Under the pieces are notes generated by a model. It saw only the letters and a list, made by a program, of their open reading frames with translations. It had not been told where the DNA came from and did not search any database. From Sphingobacterium sp. (GTDB taxonomy: Bacteria > Bacteroidota > Bacteroidia > Sphingobacteriales > Sphingobacteriaceae): a stretch of 59,548 bases of DNA. The stretch's first letter is position 1. The number at the start of each line of letters is the position of its first letter. The position numbers and the translations under genes are program-made. The stretch is taken from the NCBI GenBank assembly GCA_029239355.1, contig JAQZAZ010000015.1, forward strand, positions 1-59,548, in the 5' to 3' direction. This document shows, piece by piece, positions 46,233 through 55,983 of this stretch.

Positions 46233-47120
46233 ATGAAAAGAAGAACACTTATCGGATCATTCATGGCAGGCTGTATGCTATTGGCCATCAATCCGACTTT
46301 TGCACAGCAAAAAGCCGCAAAAAAAGAAATCGGCCTACAGTTATACTCTGTACGTGAAGAGATCAGTAAAAACCCGAATTTCGATCAAATTTTACAAAAG
46401 ATTGCTGCTCTTGGCTATACTGGAGTGGAAGCCGCTGGTTATAAAGATGGTAAACTGTATAACCTTAGTCCGCAGGAATTTAAAGCGAAAGTGGAAAAAG
46501 CGGGAATGAAGGTATTGTCTTCGCACGCAACAAAAACTTTGTCCGCTGAAGAACTCGCCTCAGGAGATTTCTCTGAGTCCTTAAAGTGGTGGGACGAATG
46601 TATTGCGACTCACAAGGCTGCCGGTATGAAATATATTGTAACGCCTTGGATGGAGGTACCTAAGACGCTCAAAGATCTAGAAATACAGTGCCGCTATTTG
46701 GATGCGGTAGGTGCAAAATGCCGTGAACAGGGGCTATTGTACGGTTACCACAACCACTCGCACGAATTCAAAAAAGTGGAAGATAAGGTCATGTATGACT
46801 ATATGTTGGAGCACACTGATCCTGAAAATGTATTTTTCGAAATGGATGTTTACTGGGCAGTAATCGGAGATGTAAGTCCGGTGGATTACTTCAACAAATA
46901 CGCGGGTAGATTTAAAGCATTGCATATCAAAGATCATCGTGAAATTGGTCAAAGTGGAATGGTAGGATTTGATGCGATTTTTAACAATGCCAAAACAGGA
47001 GGCCTTAATTATCTATTCGTCGAACTGGAAGAAACTCACAATGATATTTACACAGGACTTGCGCAAAGTATTGATTACTTAAAAAAGGCATCTTTTGTAA
47101 AAAACAGCTATTCAAAATAG
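46233..47120 (+). CDS. Exported sugar phosphate isomerase/epimerase-like TIM barrel
   Basis: A 295-residue protein. The N-terminus (MKRRTLIGSFMAGCMLLAINPTFAQ) is a signal peptide with twin arginines, so Tat export is possible. The mature part is an AP-endonuclease-2/xylose isomerase-like barrel with metal-binding segments YHNHSHEF, EMDVYWA, HIKDHRE and VELEET. Barrels of this type act on keto-sugars and, in some systems, on 3-keto-glycosides (known). That would fit the DUF1080 and GMC genes in this window. No operon partner. Confidence 0.87.
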   Translation: MKRRTLIGSFMAGCMLLAINPTFAQQKAAKKEIGLQLYSVREEISKNPNFDQILQKIAALGYTGVEAAGYKDGKLYNLSPQEFKAKVEKAGMKVLSSHATKTLSAEELASGDFSESLKWWDECIATHKAAGMKYIVTPWMEVPKTLKDLEIQCRYLDAVGAKCREQGLLYGYHNHSHEFKKVEDKVMYDYMLEHTDPENVFFEMDVYWAVIGDVSPVDYFNKYAGRFKALHIKDHREIGQSGMVGFDAIFNNAKTGGLNYLFVELEETHNDIYTGLAQSIDYLKKASFVKNSYSK

Positions 47121-47237
47121 CCGTAAATCGGGAGAAAATTGACGATGCTGAGACAATTATCCGGTTGATAGATTTATTATTTTTCGTTAACTTGATCGTA
47201 ATAAAGAGGGTTATTTAAACGTATTAAATCGGATCAT

Positions 47238-48056
47238 ATGAAACGGATTATTGTTGCTACAGACTATGCTGCAGAGGCAGAACATGCCTTAAAATTTATA
47301 CTTGAAGTTTTTGCTGGTAAAGAATATGAGATTGTCTTGTTTTCACTCCAGAATCCTTCTATCCACGCGATGAATGCACGTCTTTCTCCCGATTCCATGT
47401 TCAAGATTTTTGAACACCAAAATGAGATATTGAAACGTAAAGCCCAAGCTATAACCCTACAGAACGGTGTGTCAACCGTCCCTTATCTGGCTACTGGTTT
47501 GTTCTATGATCAGATTACAAAATGTATTCAGGAAACCGGTGCCGATCTACTGGTCATGGGGATGGCCAAACGGTCGTTTGACCAGGATATGTTGGGCAAT
47601 ACAACGACCGCAGCCATCAGTAGACTAAAAATTCCTATTCTCTCTGTACCATTGGGAGCACACTTCACCGGCCTAAAACATATTCTCTTTGCCTGCGACA
47701 TCGTTCGTGGTGTCCAAAAAGAGATCCTAGAAAAAGTTAAAGATTTTGCAACTGACTTTAATGCTGTCCTAGAGGTGCTCAATATCCGTAAAACCGTCGA
47801 ACAGCTAAACGAGGAAAAAGGTAATGCAACCCGCGAAGCCATCAACGATGTGATGGGGATCGTCAGCTATTACTATAAAAATGTAACTTCAAATGAAGTG
47901 GTGAAAGCTATTCGTGATGAGGTCAAACAAAGCCATACGGACCTATTGGTTATGATTCCTTATAAATATGGTTTCTGGAGCTCGTTGACACACCGCAGCA
48001 AAACACGGATGATGGCCTCTGGCCTCGATGTTCCATTGCTGACAATATCAATATAG
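47238..48056 (+). CDS. Universal stress protein, two Usp domains
   Basis: A 272-residue cytoplasmic protein with tandem UspA-like folds (about 1-140 and 148-272). The first begins MKRIIVATDYAAEAEHALKF and contains DLLVMGMAKRSF; the second contains LKHILFACDI and DLLVMIPYKYGF. The classic GxxG-9x-GS nucleotide motif is weak in both, so ATP binding is uncertain. Monocistronic. Confidence 0.9.
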   Translation: MKRIIVATDYAAEAEHALKFILEVFAGKEYEIVLFSLQNPSIHAMNARLSPDSMFKIFEHQNEILKRKAQAITLQNGVSTVPYLATGLFYDQITKCIQETGADLLVMGMAKRSFDQDMLGNTTTAAISRLKIPILSVPLGAHFTGLKHILFACDIVRGVQKEILEKVKDFATDFNAVLEVLNIRKTVEQLNEEKGNATREAINDVMGIVSYYYKNVTSNEVVKAIRDEVKQSHTDLLVMIPYKYGFWSSLTHRSKTRMMASGLDVPLLTISI

Positions 48057-48071
48057 CTCAGTACCCAGCAA

Positions 48072-49553
48072 TTATTTATAGTGGCTGTAAAATTTGTTGT
48101 TGAAGAGTTCCGACGGGTCGTATTTTGTTTTGGTCCTGAAAAAACTGTCTGCTTGTGGATAGACTTTCCTCATTTTGTCTTTTGTGATGTGTAAACGATA
48201 AGGAAGATAATAGGTTCCTTCATTTTTAATAGTTGCATCAACCAAAAGATCTGTGAGTGTCTGCATCTCGACTTCTTGCTGTGCTGTTTTTTTCTGATTA
48301 AACAGCAGTACGAAACCGAAAACATCTTCCTGGGCATAGTTTAGGTAAGCATCATCGTCCCGATTGACCGCACGGATCGTAATATTTAGTAGATCTAGCT
48401 TTGATTTTAATAAAATAGGTTTTATATCCTGAATGAATTTCATGAAATTTCGTTCAGGAATAAAATATTCGTGGAGCAGATCTGTCGATGTGGTATCTTT
48501 ATTTTCAATCAAAGAGACTTGACTATCCATGATCTCATTTCTGGTGAAGGTAAGATGCCTTCCCGGAATAGCGGAGGATGTCTCAAGGTCCCAGCGGAGC
48601 CGCTTTCCATATTCGCTATTGACGCTGCCCCGAAATATCAGTCTCTTGGTTTCTTCCATTTTCTTGCTCTGTTGAGCCAGCTGTATCGGTTGTTCTGCCG
48701 TCTGCTCAAAATAGTTGAGCGTAGCCTCCGCTAGAAAATTCTTGTCGGATACTCGTAACCGGCCAAAAACTAGATCGACCTTCGGGTTGTCAAGAATATA
48801 TTTTTTATAGTATTTCGTATAATTTTCGGGTGCTAAATTGATGTAATGAAATTTTAAAGATTGATTATTGACGACTTTAAGTTTCACGTCGAGTATAATA
48901 CCAAATAAGCCATATCCACCAATCACATGATGAAAAAGTTCGCTATTTTCTTTCCTACTGCAAAGGAGCACCTGACCTTTGGCATTCATTAATGTAAAGG
49001 AAAGTACACTGGATGCTAAAGGTGGCGAATTTTTTTGCCATCCATGTCCATTTACACTGAGCGAGCCTCCAATAGAAAAAGAACTAAATGCTTGCATCGC
49101 CGCAATTGATTTGCCATAATGATCTAAATAGTGAATAGCATCTGACCAAAGTGCTCCCGAACCGACTGTCAGTATATTGTTTACTGTATCCAGCTCCATG
49201 TGGTTGTATGGTAGCATATTGAGTACAATTCCATCGGGATACATCGTATGCCCACCCATACTGTGACGCGCCCCTGCGACAGAGATTTTTAAGCCCTTGG
49301 CATTTGCATACTGCAGAATTTGCCGCAATTGATTTTCGATTGCCGACCTGTCTTTTGGAATGGCAATGATGGTGTCGACTTTGGTCGGGTTTAAGGTACT
49401 GGCATCATCCACATAATGAGGCGGAAGTGTCCTGTGGATGTCTGTTTCTCCCCATTTTGTTCTAAGAATATGGACAATTGGAAATGCAATAATGCCAAGA
49501 ACAATAACTATAATAAGGAATGAAAAAAGTTTGGTTTTTTTAGTTACACGCAT
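48072..49553 (-). CDS. Membrane-anchored FAD-binding oxidoreductase (PCMH type)
   Basis: A 493-residue protein with an N-terminal membrane helix (about 9-28) and a PCMH-type FAD domain (about 60-230) of the lactone oxidase/BBE-like class: ISVAGARHSMGGHTM, GIVLNML, TVGSGALWSDAIHYLDHYG and SIGGSLSVNGHGW. The C-terminal half is the substrate domain. The conserved His of GxRHSMGG may attach FAD covalently. The substrate is probably a sugar lactone or alcohol. Convergent with the Usp gene. Confidence 0.85.
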   Translation of the reverse strand: MRVTKKTKLFSFLIIVIVLGIIAFPIVHILRTKWGETDIHRTLPPHYVDDASTLNPTKVDTIIAIPKDRSAIENQLRQILQYANAKGLKISVAGARHSMGGHTMYPDGIVLNMLPYNHMELDTVNNILTVGSGALWSDAIHYLDHYGKSIAAMQAFSSFSIGGSLSVNGHGWQKNSPPLASSVLSFTLMNAKGQVLLCSRKENSELFHHVIGGYGLFGIILDVKLKVVNNQSLKFHYINLAPENYTKYYKKYILDNPKVDLVFGRLRVSDKNFLAEATLNYFEQTAEQPIQLAQQSKKMEETKRLIFRGSVNSEYGKRLRWDLETSSAIPGRHLTFTRNEIMDSQVSLIENKDTTSTDLLHEYFIPERNFMKFIQDIKPILLKSKLDLLNITIRAVNRDDDAYLNYAQEDVFGFVLLFNQKKTAQQEVEMQTLTDLLVDATIKNEGTYYLPYRLHITKDKMRKVYPQADSFFRTKTKYDPSELFNNKFYSHYK

Positions 49554-49670
49554 TAGCTTTGATCAATTAGATATCGCGCAATATTGCAAAAATATTTCAC
49601 CACCAAAATAATATAAATTTATTGTTTTTTAGTTCTATTTTTATCCTAGGCGCGTGCAATACATGTTTTA

Positions 49671-50108
49671 TTACAGCTGTGGCAAAATTTTATCCCAGAT
49701 CTGCTGATAGATTTTATCATCCTGGACAAGGCCTTTGTCATCGTAGTAATAATTTCCGGAATTACCGCTTCCGGCTTGAAGCCGTTCGAATAGAAATATA
49801 TTGAGAATGATTTTGGACCTTCGATCTGGAAGAGGGACAACTAGAAAATTGAAGATTCTTTTATCACCATCACGACCAAATATTGATTTGCTTTTAAGAG
49901 ATACACTGGTTTGAATAAAACCTGAAGAACGGTCTAATTGAGCAATATAGTAACCGTTTTCTTGAAGTGCTTGTACGACTTTTGTATAGGCGGAATCTGC
50001 GGAAATTGTGATGGTCTTTATCCGTTCTGGATCTTGTGCAGTGGCAACATTGATCCAAAACAACATAGAAAGGGTGAATATTAGCGTTAATTGTAGTCGT
50101 TGAGTCAT
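49671..50108 (-). CDS. Exported protein, function unknown
   Basis: A 145-residue protein with a signal peptide (1-24, ending VATAQ). The mature part has an alpha/beta pattern: TITISADSAYTKVVQALQENGYYIAQLDRSSGFIQTSV, then strands SIFGRDGDKRIFNFLVVPL and SKIILNIFLFERL. It resembles small envelope-lipid or DUF4136-type folds in layout only. No operon partner. Confidence 0.65.
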   Translation of the reverse strand: MTQRLQLTLIFTLSMLFWINVATAQDPERIKTITISADSAYTKVVQALQENGYYIAQLDRSSGFIQTSVSLKSKSIFGRDGDKRIFNFLVVPLPDRRSKIILNIFLFERLQAGSGNSGNYYYDDKGLVQDDKIYQQIWDKILPQL

Positions 50109-50179
50109 AGTTGCGATTTGAGAGTATATAATAATTACTTAAAGCTAATGATTTTTCTCTTGTGAGCCAATTGTGTGAC

Positions 50180-50680
50180 TTAACTTACCCTTCTTCCTAA
50201 TATCTTTAAACTTCGTTCTACCCCATCTAGCGTAGCAATATTGGGAAGGTTGGCCCATTCCTGGAATCCCATTTTTTCAAATAAGGTGATGCTAGGTACA
50301 TTGTGCGCAAAGATGAAACCCAATAAGGTATGTACACCAAGGTTAGGGGCTTTGTCTATGCAATATTGGAGGATTTGCTTGCCCAGTCCCCGGCCTCGCT
50401 GTTGTTCATCCAGGTAGATGCTTATCTCTACTGTCGCATCGTATGCTGGTCGACCGTAAAAAGACTGGAAGCTGACCCAGCCGAGGATATTATTTTCTTC
50501 CTCTACCAACCATAATGGTCTCGTTGACGGGCTGTGTTCATCAAACCATTTTTGCCTGCTTTCTACGGTTACAGGACTGGTGTCGGCTGTGACCATTCTC
50601 GAAGCAATGGTGGTATTGTATATGGCTACGATACAAGGTAAATCTTCTTGTCTGGCGTCACGAAATATTAACTGGCTCAT
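50180..50680 (-). CDS. GNAT acetyltransferase, phosphinothricin acetyltransferase-like
   Basis: A 166-residue acetyltransferase of the Pat/YncA type. It begins FRDARQEDLPCIVAIYN, has the substrate segment WLVEEENNILGWVSFQSFYGRPAYDATVEISIYLDEQQRGRGLGKQIL with acetyl-CoA loop QRGRGLG, then FIFAHNVPSITLFEKMGFQ. Members acetylate methionine sulfone, phosphinothricin or similar amino-acid analogues. Confidence 0.88.
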   Translation of the reverse strand: MSQLIFRDARQEDLPCIVAIYNTTIASRMVTADTSPVTVESRQKWFDEHSPSTRPLWLVEEENNILGWVSFQSFYGRPAYDATVEISIYLDEQQRGRGLGKQILQYCIDKAPNLGVHTLLGFIFAHNVPSITLFEKMGFQEWANLPNIATLDGVERSLKILGRRVS

Positions 50681-51191
50681 GGTACTTGTTGTTTTGGAAC
50701 TAAAATCAAAAATATCAGTTTTATACTATAGTTCATGTTTTTTGATCAAATTTTTCCATTGTTTATTCGACTTCAGTTTTTTTGTAATAAGGTGATTGTT
50801 TTAATGCAACAGCGGATATATCACATTGGACTCCTGGCCATTTCTTATCCGCTGGTAAAAGGGGCTTAATGAAACGTAACGCAAGCAGTGCTTTTCAAAA
50901 TGTTGTAAGATGAAGGCATAATTCCAGGAAACTTGTATGATAAAAGCAAAAATTACACTAATTTGAACAATTATTTCTCTTGAATATGATATAATATGCT
51001 CATCTTAGGGTAAGCAAATAGTTGATCTGTTTGCTGAAAATTATAAACCTGAATGCGAACGGAATCGCGTATGCGTATTTTAAGCGACCGAGTCCCGTAT
51101 TTTACAATTCCTGAGTCGTCTGTGGCAAAATTGAGTAAACGGGACGTTTTGGGCTGTGACAGCTGATTTGCTTTGGATTTATCGTATCATT
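50681..51191. other. Gene-free stretch, GNAT to acyltransferase
   Basis: 511 nt between divergent genes, without a convincing frame. It must hold both promoters. A bulged inverted repeat (GTCCCGT...TTTAC at 51092-51104 against GTAAACGGGAC at 51135-51145) lies about 50 nt before the acyltransferase start. No RNA gene recognised. Confidence 0.4.
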
Positions 51192-52385
51192 ATGGATCAA
51201 CAACAACCTAAACAATCAATTCGAATTCGCTCAATGGATGTCATGCGGGGTATGACTCTGTTTCTCATGTTATTTGTCAACGATTTATTTGCGCCCGGTG
51301 TTCCGGAATGGCTGCTGCATACTAAAGCGGAAGTCGATGGCATGGGGCTGGCAGATTGGGTTTTTCCGGGATTTCTTTTTATGGTCGGCATGGCTGTACC
51401 ATATGCTGTGGCTGCTCGGGAGAAGCTGGGAGAATCTACTCTTCTGATTTTTGCGCATATTGTGACCCGTACCGTGAGTTTAATCCTGATTGGTGTCTTA
51501 ATTCTGAACGGTGGACGTGTGGATGCTTCATTGACGGGTATGTCTAGTTTTTGGTGGCTAGGATTGTTTTATCTCTGCGTATTTCTGATCTGGAATAGGT
51601 ATCCTACTACATCCGGTAATCAGACCCTATTTAAAGGGATGCGTCTGCTTGGGGTTCTGGGGATCTGTTATTTGGCTTATTGCTTTAAAGCTGCAGAGGG
51701 TAAAGGCTTGGAGATCGGTTGGTGGGGAATCTTGGGCTTGATCGGCTGGGGTTATTTTGCTGCTGCCACTACTTTTGTGTTAAGTCGGGGAAGGCTCTCC
51801 ATTGTAGTATGCTTTTGGTTGCTGTTTCTTGTCCTGAATATCCTGTCTCAAACAGCATTCAAATTGCATATTCCCATCATCGGGAACTACCTGAATGTGC
51901 TGTTATCGGGTAATGTACCTTGCATTGTATTGGCCGGAACAATCATTGGCATATTGATCAAACGATATGCTGCTACACCTAAGCTACTTTTACGTTGGAT
52001 GCTGATTATTGGAATAGTTTGGTTATTGGGCGGGTTTGCGCTGCGCCCCTGGTTTATATTATCCAAAATTCACGGCACGCCAAGCTGGGCATTGTTGTGT
52101 TGTGGTATCAGCCTGCTCTTACTGCTTGTTATCTACTATGTAATAGATATTCGGAAATACCATAAAGGAATATTCGTCTTCGAGGAAGCCGGAAAGAATT
52201 CTTTGACAACCTATCTTGCGCCAGATTTAATTTATTTCATCTGTTGGGGATTACAGATTCCTTTGTTTTTCTATAAACAACCGGTTAATATGCCCCTTGC
52301 TGTTGGTGGTTCACTGCTATGGGCTTTCGCTATGCTGTGGTATGCTATTTTACTGAAAAAGATAAATATCTATTTAAAACTTTAA
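51192..52385 (+). CDS. DUF5009 / heparan-alpha-glucosaminide N-acetyltransferase-like membrane protein
   Basis: A 397-residue inner-membrane protein with about ten helices. The N-terminal signature RIRSMDVMRGMTLFLMLFVND, WLLHTKAEVDGMGLADWVFPGFLFMVGMAVP is typical of the YeiB/HGSNAT-like acyltransferases. These move an acyl group across the membrane onto a sugar. The ATG at 51192 is used. A chitinase gene follows 101 nt downstream, so an amino-sugar substrate is possible. Confidence 0.85.
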   Translation: MDQQQPKQSIRIRSMDVMRGMTLFLMLFVNDLFAPGVPEWLLHTKAEVDGMGLADWVFPGFLFMVGMAVPYAVAAREKLGESTLLIFAHIVTRTVSLILIGVLILNGGRVDASLTGMSSFWWLGLFYLCVFLIWNRYPTTSGNQTLFKGMRLLGVLGICYLAYCFKAAEGKGLEIGWWGILGLIGWGYFAAATTFVLSRGRLSIVVCFWLLFLVLNILSQTAFKLHIPIIGNYLNVLLSGNVPCIVLAGTIIGILIKRYAATPKLLLRWMLIIGIVWLLGGFALRPWFILSKIHGTPSWALLCCGISLLLLLVIYYVIDIRKYHKGIFVFEEAGKNSLTTYLAPDLIYFICWGLQIPLFFYKQPVNMPLAVGGSLLWAFAMLWYAILLKKINIYLKL

Positions 52386-52486
52386 TAGAAGACGGATCGT
52401 TGTACGCTTACTATATGGCTAAATAGAGAACGAAATTTAGTCAAGCTACTCCGGATCGGTTCAGTTTAATTTGAATCTTTAATATT

Positions 52487-53542
52487 ATGATGTGTATGAA
52501 ATCTAAAAACAGTATAAATCCCCTCAAGCTAATAACCCTTGGCTTTACAGCAATAGCCTTATTGTTAATGACGCTTAGTGCACAACCGAGTTGTGCACAT
52601 GGGAAAAATAAAAAAGTGGTGATTGCCTATGTTACATCCTGGTCAACAGTTGTGCCGGATCCGACTTATCTGACCCATATCAATTATGCATTTGGGCATG
52701 TAAATGACAGTTTTGACGGAGTGCGTATCGACAATGAAGCCAGATTAAAAAGTATTATAGCGCTGAAGAAGGCGTATCCACACTTGAAAGTATTGTTATC
52801 CATTGGTGGCTGGGGAAGTGGTCGCTTCAGTGAGATGGCTGCTGATGTCGTTAATCGGGGGAAATTTGCCAAGGACTGTGAACGGGTTGTAAAAGAGTTT
52901 AAACTCGACGGCATTGATATTGATTGGGAATATCCAACCAATTCTTCCGCCGGTATTTCTGCGACGAAATCGGATACCGAGAATTTTACCTTATTGATGC
53001 GGGATATCCGGAAGGCTATTGGTAAGAAAAAACTATTGACACTCGCTTCGGTATCAAGTGGTCAATATATTGCTTTTGATCAGATTAAAAACGATGTAGA
53101 CTTTGTGAACATCATGACTTACGACTCGGGCAATCCACCATATCATCATGCGAGCTTGCATCGTTCTCCCTTATCGGGGCGCACGACCTGCGCTGAAGCT
53201 GTTAAGGCGCATATTGCCGCTGGAATGCCTGTCGAAAAATTGGTGCTCGGTATTCCGTTTTATGGACGGGGAAATAAAACGGACATCAAAGGGTTTATAG
53301 ATTATAAGGATCTCCTGAATTTACAGGGCTTTGAACAGAAATGGGATGATGAAGCGAAGGCCCACTATCTGGTCAACGCACAAGGAGAACTGGTACTGAC
53401 TTTTGAAACTCCAGAATCCATTGCCTTGAAATGCGATTATGTGCATGGACAGGGCTTACTGGGAGCAATGTATTGGGAATATGCCGGTGATACCGAAGGT
53501 GGGGTATTACGGGATGCGGTGTACAAGGGGATTATACGTTGA
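52487..53542 (+). CDS. Exported GH18 family chitinase
   Basis: A 351-residue glycoside hydrolase. A signal peptide of about 38 residues (ending CAHGK) precedes a single GH18 barrel. The catalytic DxxDxDxE motif is DGIDIDWE at 141-148 with acid E148; SIGGWGSG is the upstream substrate loop, and MYWEYAGD with the conserved Trp closes the barrel. There is no carbohydrate-binding module. It probably cleaves chitin or chito-oligomers near the cell surface. It follows the acyltransferase in the same direction. Confidence 0.93.
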   Translation: MMCMKSKNSINPLKLITLGFTAIALLLMTLSAQPSCAHGKNKKVVIAYVTSWSTVVPDPTYLTHINYAFGHVNDSFDGVRIDNEARLKSIIALKKAYPHLKVLLSIGGWGSGRFSEMAADVVNRGKFAKDCERVVKEFKLDGIDIDWEYPTNSSAGISATKSDTENFTLLMRDIRKAIGKKKLLTLASVSSGQYIAFDQIKNDVDFVNIMTYDSGNPPYHHASLHRSPLSGRTTCAEAVKAHIAAGMPVEKLVLGIPFYGRGNKTDIKGFIDYKDLLNLQGFEQKWDDEAKAHYLVNAQGELVLTFETPESIALKCDYVHGQGLLGAMYWEYAGDTEGGVLRDAVYKGIIR

Positions 53543-53586
53543 CATAGGGCATTCCGATATAAAGCCTTCCAAAAAGAACCTATAAT

Positions 53587-53642
53587 ACCGAAATTACTGA
53601 GCTGTTGCAAAAAATCTTACTTGCTGACGCAGTAATTTCGGT
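53587..53642. terminator. Long inverted repeat between chitinase and Gfo/Idh genes
   Basis: Thirteen-base-pair perfect arms (ACCGAAATTACTG at 53587-53599, complement at 53630-53642) with a 30-nt loop, between convergent genes. No clear T-tract, so an unusual terminator or other hairpin. Confidence 0.5.
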
Positions 53643-53683
53643 TATGGAATTGACTTCTAGCGTCTACGTTATTATGATGACGA

Positions 53684-54835
53684 TTAGAAGGCTGTCCATT
53701 TTTGACTGGACTGTCCAGAAGCTATTACCGTTTCGATAAATTTCATGCCCCTTGCTCCATCTGCAACGGTAGGGAAATCCAACATGGCCTCCGAGGGACT
53801 GGTGCCGTTTATTTTTGCGAGGATTGTCGCTGAAAAATTCCGATAGATATTGGCAAATGCTTCGATGTAACCTTCCGGATGTCCAGCCGGTAAACGACTG
53901 TTGTGTTGCGCAAGTGGGGCGAGATATTGTTGTCCTGCACGGAATATCTGTGCCGGTTCATTGAGCCATTTTAGCAGAAGGGTATTGGGGTCCTGCTGAT
54001 TCCATTCCAAGCCTGCTTTTTCTCCGTATATTCTTATTTTTAAGGCATTCTCTTCCCCTGCCGCGACCTGTGAAGCCGACAATACACCGGTTGCATCATT
54101 TTCAAATCCCAGTAAGACATTCCCGTCGTCTTCTAATCGCCTTCCGTTTACGACAGTACGGAGATCTGCACATACTTTGGTTATTTTTAAACCAGAAATA
54201 TATTCAACCAAATGTGCAGCATGTGTTCCGATGTCTCCCATACAGCTGCTCAGCCCACCTTTTTCAGGGTCTGTTCGCCAGGCAGCAAGTGGCGATTCAG
54301 TCTCGATCAATGTACTGAGCCATCCCTGGGGATATTCGACCATGATTTTACGGATATTACCGAGCTTGCCGTCGCGGACTAGCTGCCGTGCTTGTTTGAC
54401 CATGGGATATGCCGAATAGGTATAGGTAACACAAAGGAGCAGTCCCGTTTCATTCACTTTCTGCTGCAATAACTCTGCTTCTTTTAACGTGAAAGTCATC
54501 GGTTTTTCCAGAAGCACATGAAAACCATGTTCGAGGGCAAGCATGGCTGGCTCGAAATGGGCAACATTTGGGGTTACAATACTTACAAAATGCATCCGTT
54601 CGTCAGAAGGTAATTTACTTTCGCGCAGGATCATTTCTTGAAAATTTGAGTAAACTCGATCCGCCGGAAGCGAAAGTAGTGCTCCCGATTCTTTTGCTTT
54701 AACAGGATCCGAACTTAAAGCGCCGCAGCATAGTTCGATCTGCCCATCTATACTCGCGGCCATGCGATGCACGGCGCCAATAAAAGCATTCTTGCCACCA
54801 CCCACCATGCCCATCCTGATTTTTCTGATTTCCAT
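53684..54835 (-). CDS. Gfo/Idh/MocA family oxidoreductase
   Basis: A 383-residue NAD(P)-dependent sugar oxidoreductase. The Rossmann loop is MGMVGGGKNAFIGAVHR near the N-terminus, the EKP motif at 110-112 carries the catalytic-site Lys, and D201/H205 (DIGTHAAH) are the substrate-site pair. No signal peptide, so cytoplasmic. Last gene of the four-gene operon, 19 nt after the TIM-barrel gene. In 3-keto-sugar pathways such enzymes oxidise or reduce C3 (known); here reduction of imported keto-sugar is inferred. Confidence 0.9.
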   Translation of the reverse strand: MEIRKIRMGMVGGGKNAFIGAVHRMAASIDGQIELCCGALSSDPVKAKESGALLSLPADRVYSNFQEMILRESKLPSDERMHFVSIVTPNVAHFEPAMLALEHGFHVLLEKPMTFTLKEAELLQQKVNETGLLLCVTYTYSAYPMVKQARQLVRDGKLGNIRKIMVEYPQGWLSTLIETESPLAAWRTDPEKGGLSSCMGDIGTHAAHLVEYISGLKITKVCADLRTVVNGRRLEDDGNVLLGFENDATGVLSASQVAAGEENALKIRIYGEKAGLEWNQQDPNTLLLKWLNEPAQIFRAGQQYLAPLAQHNSRLPAGHPEGYIEAFANIYRNFSATILAKINGTSPSEAMLDFPTVADGARGMKFIETVIASGQSSQKWTAF

Positions 54836-54854
54836 AATAACTATATTTATCCTG

Positions 54855-55916
54855 TTACTCGTCTGATAATCCTATCAATTTCCTGTTCAGATCGTTATCA
54901 CTACCGGCAGAAGCAAAATTGTCGAATGCATGATCGCCTACCCGGATAATGTAATTCTGGATATGTTGTGCACCTTCCCGTGCTCCATCCTCGGAGTTCT
55001 TAAAGGCACATTCCCATTCCAAGACTGCCCATCCCTGAAAGTTATATTGTGTCAATTTGGTGAAGATCGCCTTGAAATTGACCTGCCCATCGCCGATGGA
55101 ACGAAAACGGCCAGCTCGTGCCTGCCAATCTTGATAACCTCCATAGACACCTTGACGGCCGGATGGATTAAATTCAGCATCTTTTACATGGAACATTTTG
55201 ATCCGACCGTGGTAAATGTCGATGAATTGCAGGTAGTCAAGACATTGCAGGACAAAATGAGAGGGATCATAGAGAATGTTCGCTCGTTTATGATAATTTA
55301 CTTTCGCCAAGAACATGTCGAAACTGACACCATCGTGTAGATCCTCACCAGGATGGAGCTCATAGCAGAGGTCCACATCGTATTCTTCGCCCGCATCTAA
55401 TATGGGTAACCACATTTTTGCCAATTCGGTAAACCCTGTTTCGATCAAATTTTCTGGGCGCTGCGGCCAAGGGTATACATATGGCCACAGAAAAGCGCCG
55501 CTAAAAGTTGCTAGGGCTTTCAACCCTAGGTTGTTAGAGGCCCTGATAGCATAATGGAGCTGTTGTACAGCCCATTGTTGTCGTTCTTTTGGTTTATCAT
55601 GTAGCTCGCGCGGCGCAAATGCGTCAAATAAGCTATCAAAAGATGGATTCACGGCTATCAACTGTCCCTGGAGATGTGTCGATAATTCGGTAATCTCCAG
55701 ACCGTATGATTCTACGGTAGCTTTTAGTTGCTGCACATAATCTTTATCTTCCGCAGCTCTTTGGAGATCTATTAATCGCACATCCCAGGTTGGTATTTGG
55801 ATACCCTTATAGCCAATCGATGCGGCCCATTCACAGATGCCTTCCAGCGTATTGAAAGGTGCGTTATCTCCAGCAAATTGAGCTAAAAAAATAGCAGGTC
55901 CTTTAATTGTTGTCAT
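54855..55916 (-). CDS. Sugar phosphate isomerase/epimerase-like TIM barrel
   Basis: A 353-residue cytoplasmic xylose isomerase-like barrel without signal peptide. Metal and substrate segments include GIQIPTWDVR, CYELHPGEDLHDG, YDPSHFVLQ, MFHVKDAEF and AVLEWECAF. It lies 19 nt before the Gfo/Idh gene and 67 nt after the small dehydrogenase subunit gene, clearly one operon. It may isomerise or cleave the keto-sugar made by the GMC enzyme. Confidence 0.9.
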   Translation of the reverse strand: MTTIKGPAIFLAQFAGDNAPFNTLEGICEWAASIGYKGIQIPTWDVRLIDLQRAAEDKDYVQQLKATVESYGLEITELSTHLQGQLIAVNPSFDSLFDAFAPRELHDKPKERQQWAVQQLHYAIRASNNLGLKALATFSGAFLWPYVYPWPQRPENLIETGFTELAKMWLPILDAGEEYDVDLCYELHPGEDLHDGVSFDMFLAKVNYHKRANILYDPSHFVLQCLDYLQFIDIYHGRIKMFHVKDAEFNPSGRQGVYGGYQDWQARAGRFRSIGDGQVNFKAIFTKLTQYNFQGWAVLEWECAFKNSEDGAREGAQHIQNYIIRVGDHAFDNFASAGSDNDLNRKLIGLSDE

Positions 55917-55983
55917 AAATGTTTTTTTTGTAAAAAGGCTACTCCTATAGGGAACCTTATTCGTTTATTCGTTTTTCGTTATG